Made by a program: the position numbers and the translations under genes. From Pyrus communis (lineage: Eukaryota > Streptophyta > Magnoliopsida > Rosales > Rosaceae), in contig NC_084807.1 in NCBI RefSeq assembly GCF_963583255.1, positions 3,125,372 to 3,189,371 on the forward strand: 64,000 nucleotides of DNA, written 5' to 3'. Below, one piece after another: positions 61,010 through 64,000 of this stretch (the stretch's first letter is position 1; each line of letters opens with the position of its first letter). Under the pieces are notes generated by a model. That model was not told the origin of the DNA. It ran no database searches and saw only the letters and a list, made by a program, of their open reading frames with translations.

Positions 61010-61215
61010 ACTCGACTGATCCTCTTTACGAGGATTTTGAGGATCTTCAAATCAAATATATTAATTGTATATTGTGTGATAAAAAATCATTGTAAATTTT
61101 TTATTTAAAATTAAATATAAAACAGTACTTGATGAAAACTGATCGCATGATTTATGATGAACAAATGTGATTGAAGAATCCCAAGATTCTCACAAAGAGG
61201 ATCCGGTGAGATCCT
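61010..61215. mobile_element. MITE, copy 1 of a local pair
   Basis: Inverted ends: GATCCTCTTTACGAGGATTT (61018-) against the reverse complement of the right end, GATCCTCTTTGTGAGAATCT. The centre shares CATCGTG-like, TTATTTAAAATT and ACAGTAC motifs with the second copy at 61.4-61.6 kb. Non-coding. Confidence 0.78.
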
Positions 61216-61397
61216 CTGTCAAGGCATTGTATGTGGAAATCCGTCAGCTACAAATATTAGAGGAGTCCTTTCCTAGAAAATTGTCTTTCCAAAAGTTTAA
61301 GAATTAATATTATGATTGTGATTGTACTTTTTATTCGTAGAGGTACTTATTCGTATGTTTGGTATATACGATTGGATATAAATGTTTTTGTGGAATT

Positions 61398-61598
61398 CGG
61401 ATCCTCTTTGTAAGGATTCCGAGGATCAGTGAATCGTATTTATTTATCGTACATCGTGTAGTCATAAAACATTTTAAATTTTTTTATTTAAAATTGAACA
61501 TAACAGTACCTGACAAAAACTAATTGTACGATGTAAGATAAACAGACATTATTCACGGATCATTGGAATCCTCGTAAAGAGTATTCGGAGAAGATCCT
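61398..61598. mobile_element. MITE, copy 2 of a local pair
   Basis: Starts CGGATCCTCTTTGTAAGGAT and ends with the inverted GTAAAGAGTATTCGGAGAAG. Interior order matches copy 1 (ATTTAAAATT, ACAGTACxTGA). Same orientation as copy 1, about 180 bases away. No certain target duplication. Confidence 0.78.
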
Positions 61599-61644
61599 AT
61601 TGGTGCCTTTGTGCTATGAGTAATATAGAAGATTATAATTTCAA

Positions 61645-62175
61645 GATTATATGGTATCAACGAGTTAAGGTTGTAAAAACCCTAGTGTGCTGCACCCTCT
61701 CCCTTGACCTAAAGTTCTTTTGCCTTCTCCTTCTCCCATGCTTCCTCTTCCGCGCCCTCTTCCTTCCTGACCTAATGTGGTTCACTTCTTCAAGCTTACG
61801 GAGACCCATTTTCTCAACTGGACGTGTCAGATGCGTTCCTTCTCGATTGGTCATGATCTTAATTTTCTCTTATGTTGATGGCTTCTCCTCTGCTCCTAAC
61901 ACTGAGCTTCCTACTGTTGATGATGTTTCTGCCAAGCCTAATCCTGAATATGTTTCGTGCATGGTATAAAACTAACTAACTGGTGTGCAGCTATCTTGTT
62001 TCTACTCTCTCTCCGATTTTGTTCTCTCGTTCTCAAGTCTACGTGGCTTACGCTGCTAATTTACGTTTCCGCTTCCTTGATTTGCAAAAGGAGACTCACT
62101 CTATTCATGACTACCTTCAAGAAGCCAAGAGTATTGCAGATGATTTGAACTTCTACCAACCAAAAGGTCTCTAAT
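61645..62175 (+). pseudogene. Ty1/copia retrotransposon gag relic with primer-binding site
   Basis: TGGTATCAACGAG at 61652 resembles the initiator-Met primer-binding site that follows a 5' LTR. Downstream frames read, in pieces, SYVDGFSSAPNTELPTVDDV and SAKPNPEYVS, then MCSYLVSTLSPILFSR, and NLRFRFLDLQKETHSIHDYL with QEAKSIADDL, all typical of copia gag. Frameshifts, a stop and a deletion separate them. No protease, integrase or reverse transcriptase follows. The LTR itself was not delimited. Confidence 0.85.
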
Positions 62176-62179
62176 ATCA

Positions 62180-63673
62180 CCAATAGTTCTTGAAATTGAT
62201 AAAACTTATCATTTTGGTCGTGCAATTTGAAAATTGGTTGATTTTGTCTCTGAAATTGAACACATCAATTTTCTCCATGTCATCTACTATCGTTAAATTT
62301 TCTGCTAGTTTGTTAACGTGGCACAATATGAGGACCACACAACTACTCAGATATTGCCACATGGTTTAAAAAAACAAAAACAATTTTTAACCAATTTTAA
62401 AATTTCAATTACCATGAATATTAAGAAGGAAAGTAACAAATAGAAAAAGAACAAAAAAAAAAAAAAAAAAAAAAAAAAACCGCAACCCCCTCTCCCCTTG
62501 TCCCCTTCTCCACTGATTAGGTGATTTGTCTCGAGTATTGTTTTTGGTCTCAATGCCACAAAATGAAGAAAAAGGGAATAGACGTCCCCCTATTGGAGGC
62601 TGTCAACCTAAGAGTGTGTTTAGATTTATGTGTACATTTGATTTCTTAACCAAATGAGTATACACCGAACGGGATACTAGTTCGGTTAAGTTCATTTTTA
62701 TGCCTCGAAAAAATGATGAAATTAAGATTACAAGTGTTTACAATGGAGATCCGAGGCTGATGAGCTGATCTACATAACTGGAAAGTAAATAGATTTGAAA
62801 ATGTAACTAAAGCAGTAAACACTAGCAACATTCAGGCAATACAAGGCAAAATAATGCTAGAGGGGTCCCGTGATATCACTAATGTATGACTGAACTAAAA
62901 AGAAAACATTGTCTCATAGAGGCCTAGGTTGGTTGGAATGTTCGTCAACCAAATCATGCTACGTGATTGCAGAGCTATAAAAAATTTAGATAGCAAGGAT
63001 CGTAATATGGGTTTGCTTTGAAGAAAGCATGGGTTTATAGCTGAAAAGCTAAAATATTTGCTGAAGACTAATTTGTTTGTGATGAAAAGCAATTGGGTTG
63101 ATTGAAAAATCACTTGCATTTGTATAACTGTAGAGATTGAATGTGACAAAGGTCTTTTGCTTGAAGCCTCTAGCTTTATTGATAGGCAGTTGGAGAGGAG
63201 CATCCTCGATCATATCTCTGAGTTGAAGCAAGAGTATATCGGTCTTTTGACGCTGACAATAAGTGCAATTTTTGGTTGGTGACGCATTCCTTGTCATTTA
63301 AGGAAGCAAGATATTCTTGGGTTTGGTCGTTCACATGGCAGACACGCTCTTGGAAGGGTTGAGTTTGAGCCCTCCAGTGGTGAGGTCTAAGGGGATGAGG
63401 TCATCCTGAGCCCTGGGGAGTTAGCTTGAGTTCGATTTTGAAATTGGTGGGTTGGTATCGCATGCCTTTGCGTAAATAAAAATAGATTGGCCCTATAGCA
63501 TACTTTGTTTTTATTTATAGCCTAAACAACAGCGCTCAGCTCTCAATGAATAATATATACATGTGACAAGATTTTTTATAGTGTTCTGAAGAATTAGATA
63601 CTCGAACTTTTAAATAGGTAAATTTTTATAGAAAAAACACAAAAATCGAGATCTAATAGTTGGAGTATAGAGA
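62180..63673. other. AT-rich spacer without recognised gene
   Basis: Begins with CACCAATAGTTCTTGAAATT and a TTTGGTCGTGCAATTTGAAA segment of transposon-like style, then an A run at about 62453-62479. The minus-strand frames at 62895-63297 have no family signature. Confidence 0.45.
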
Positions 63674-63841
63674 GAAATGCTACGGAGATTATCTCAAAGT
63701 AAGACTCTCCATAGACTCTTTGTCATCTCACGTTTTTGGCACAATATTTTATAATGTTAACATAAGAATTGTGCAAAAAAAAATGAGGTGACGGAGAGTC
63801 CATAAAAATTTCCACTTTTGATAGAGTCTCCTTAACATTTC
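63674..63841. mobile_element. 168-bp MITE with long inverted repeats
   Basis: The left end GAAATGCTACGGAGATTATC pairs with the right end (reverse complement GAAATGTTAAGGAGACTCTA). Pairing continues inward through GACTCTxxGTCAxCTCA and GCACAA, leaving a short loop. No certain target duplication seen. Non-coding. Confidence 0.82.
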
Positions 63842-64000
63842 TTGGAATATAGAATACTCTAGAGCTCGAATTTTTTACATGTGAGATCTGAACTAGAAAC
63901 AAGCCCATATGACTCAATGTCGATTCTATACTTAGGTTAACTAAAATTGGTTCCAATATGGTCCCATCTTCCAGCCACTACATGAGTGCAATATATGAAG

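Noticed and set aside
1..64000. CRISPR arrays, operons, prokaryotic signals
   Set aside because: The regular repeats found are satellites or transposon ends; gene structure is eukaryotic throughout.

Overview
This window is nuclear DNA of a flowering plant: intron-rich genes with GT-AG borders, AT-rich spacers full of microsatellites and small transposons, and plant-specific families (CC-NB-LRR, SUA, ELC). The repeats and protein variants suggest a woody eudicot, probably Rosaceae (apple/pear-like). That placement is an inference and was not tested by search.

Layout. 1-2.1 kb: 3' half of a type I PIP5K gene (+). 3.5-4.3 kb: broken mTERF gene (+). 4.9-14.6 kb: an NLR locus (-) with one intact 1284-residue CC-NB-LRR gene, a truncated 3' remnant of a sister copy, and a degenerate DDT-like fragment wedged between them. 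14.8-19.6 kb: a 2.4-kb tandem duplication whose copies serve as each other's empty sites for small transposons. 19.8-22.2 kb: a multi-exon, internally deleted BMS1 pseudogene (-). 23.0-24.3 kb: intact intronless ELC/VPS23 ESCRT-I gene (-). 26.6-37.5 kb: a duplicated spacer block invaded by two hAT-type elements and one 6.7-kb Helitron. 39.5-48.3 kb: complete 15-exon SUA (RBM5/10-like splicing factor) gene (+). 49.1-about 58.6 kb: a second, reverse-oriented Helitron-like region. 59.1-59.3 kb: a plastid trnA insertion. 61.6-62.2 kb: a copia gag relic. MITEs fill the right end.

The most striking theme is host gene-fragment capture. One hAT-like element (27.1-27.9 kb) carries the last exon of an amino-acid permease. 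A second (28.8-30.1 kb) carries a piece of a COI1-type jasmonate receptor. The 6.7-kb Helitron carries exons of histone H3.3 and of a RAD6/UBC2-type ubiquitin-conjugating enzyme in the same orientation. The reverse-oriented Helitron-like region carries pieces of an SPX-domain gene, a HIT/HINT gene and a bHLH79-like transcription factor. None of these elements shows a transposase or Rep/helicase, so all look non-autonomous.

Only four genes look functional here: PIP5K (phosphoinositide signalling), the NLR (immune receptor), ELC (endosomal sorting) and SUA (pre-mRNA splicing). They are unrelated in function and show no operon-like organisation. The rest is pseudogene, transposon or spacer. All identifications were made by reading translations and repeat structure by eye; no database was searched.
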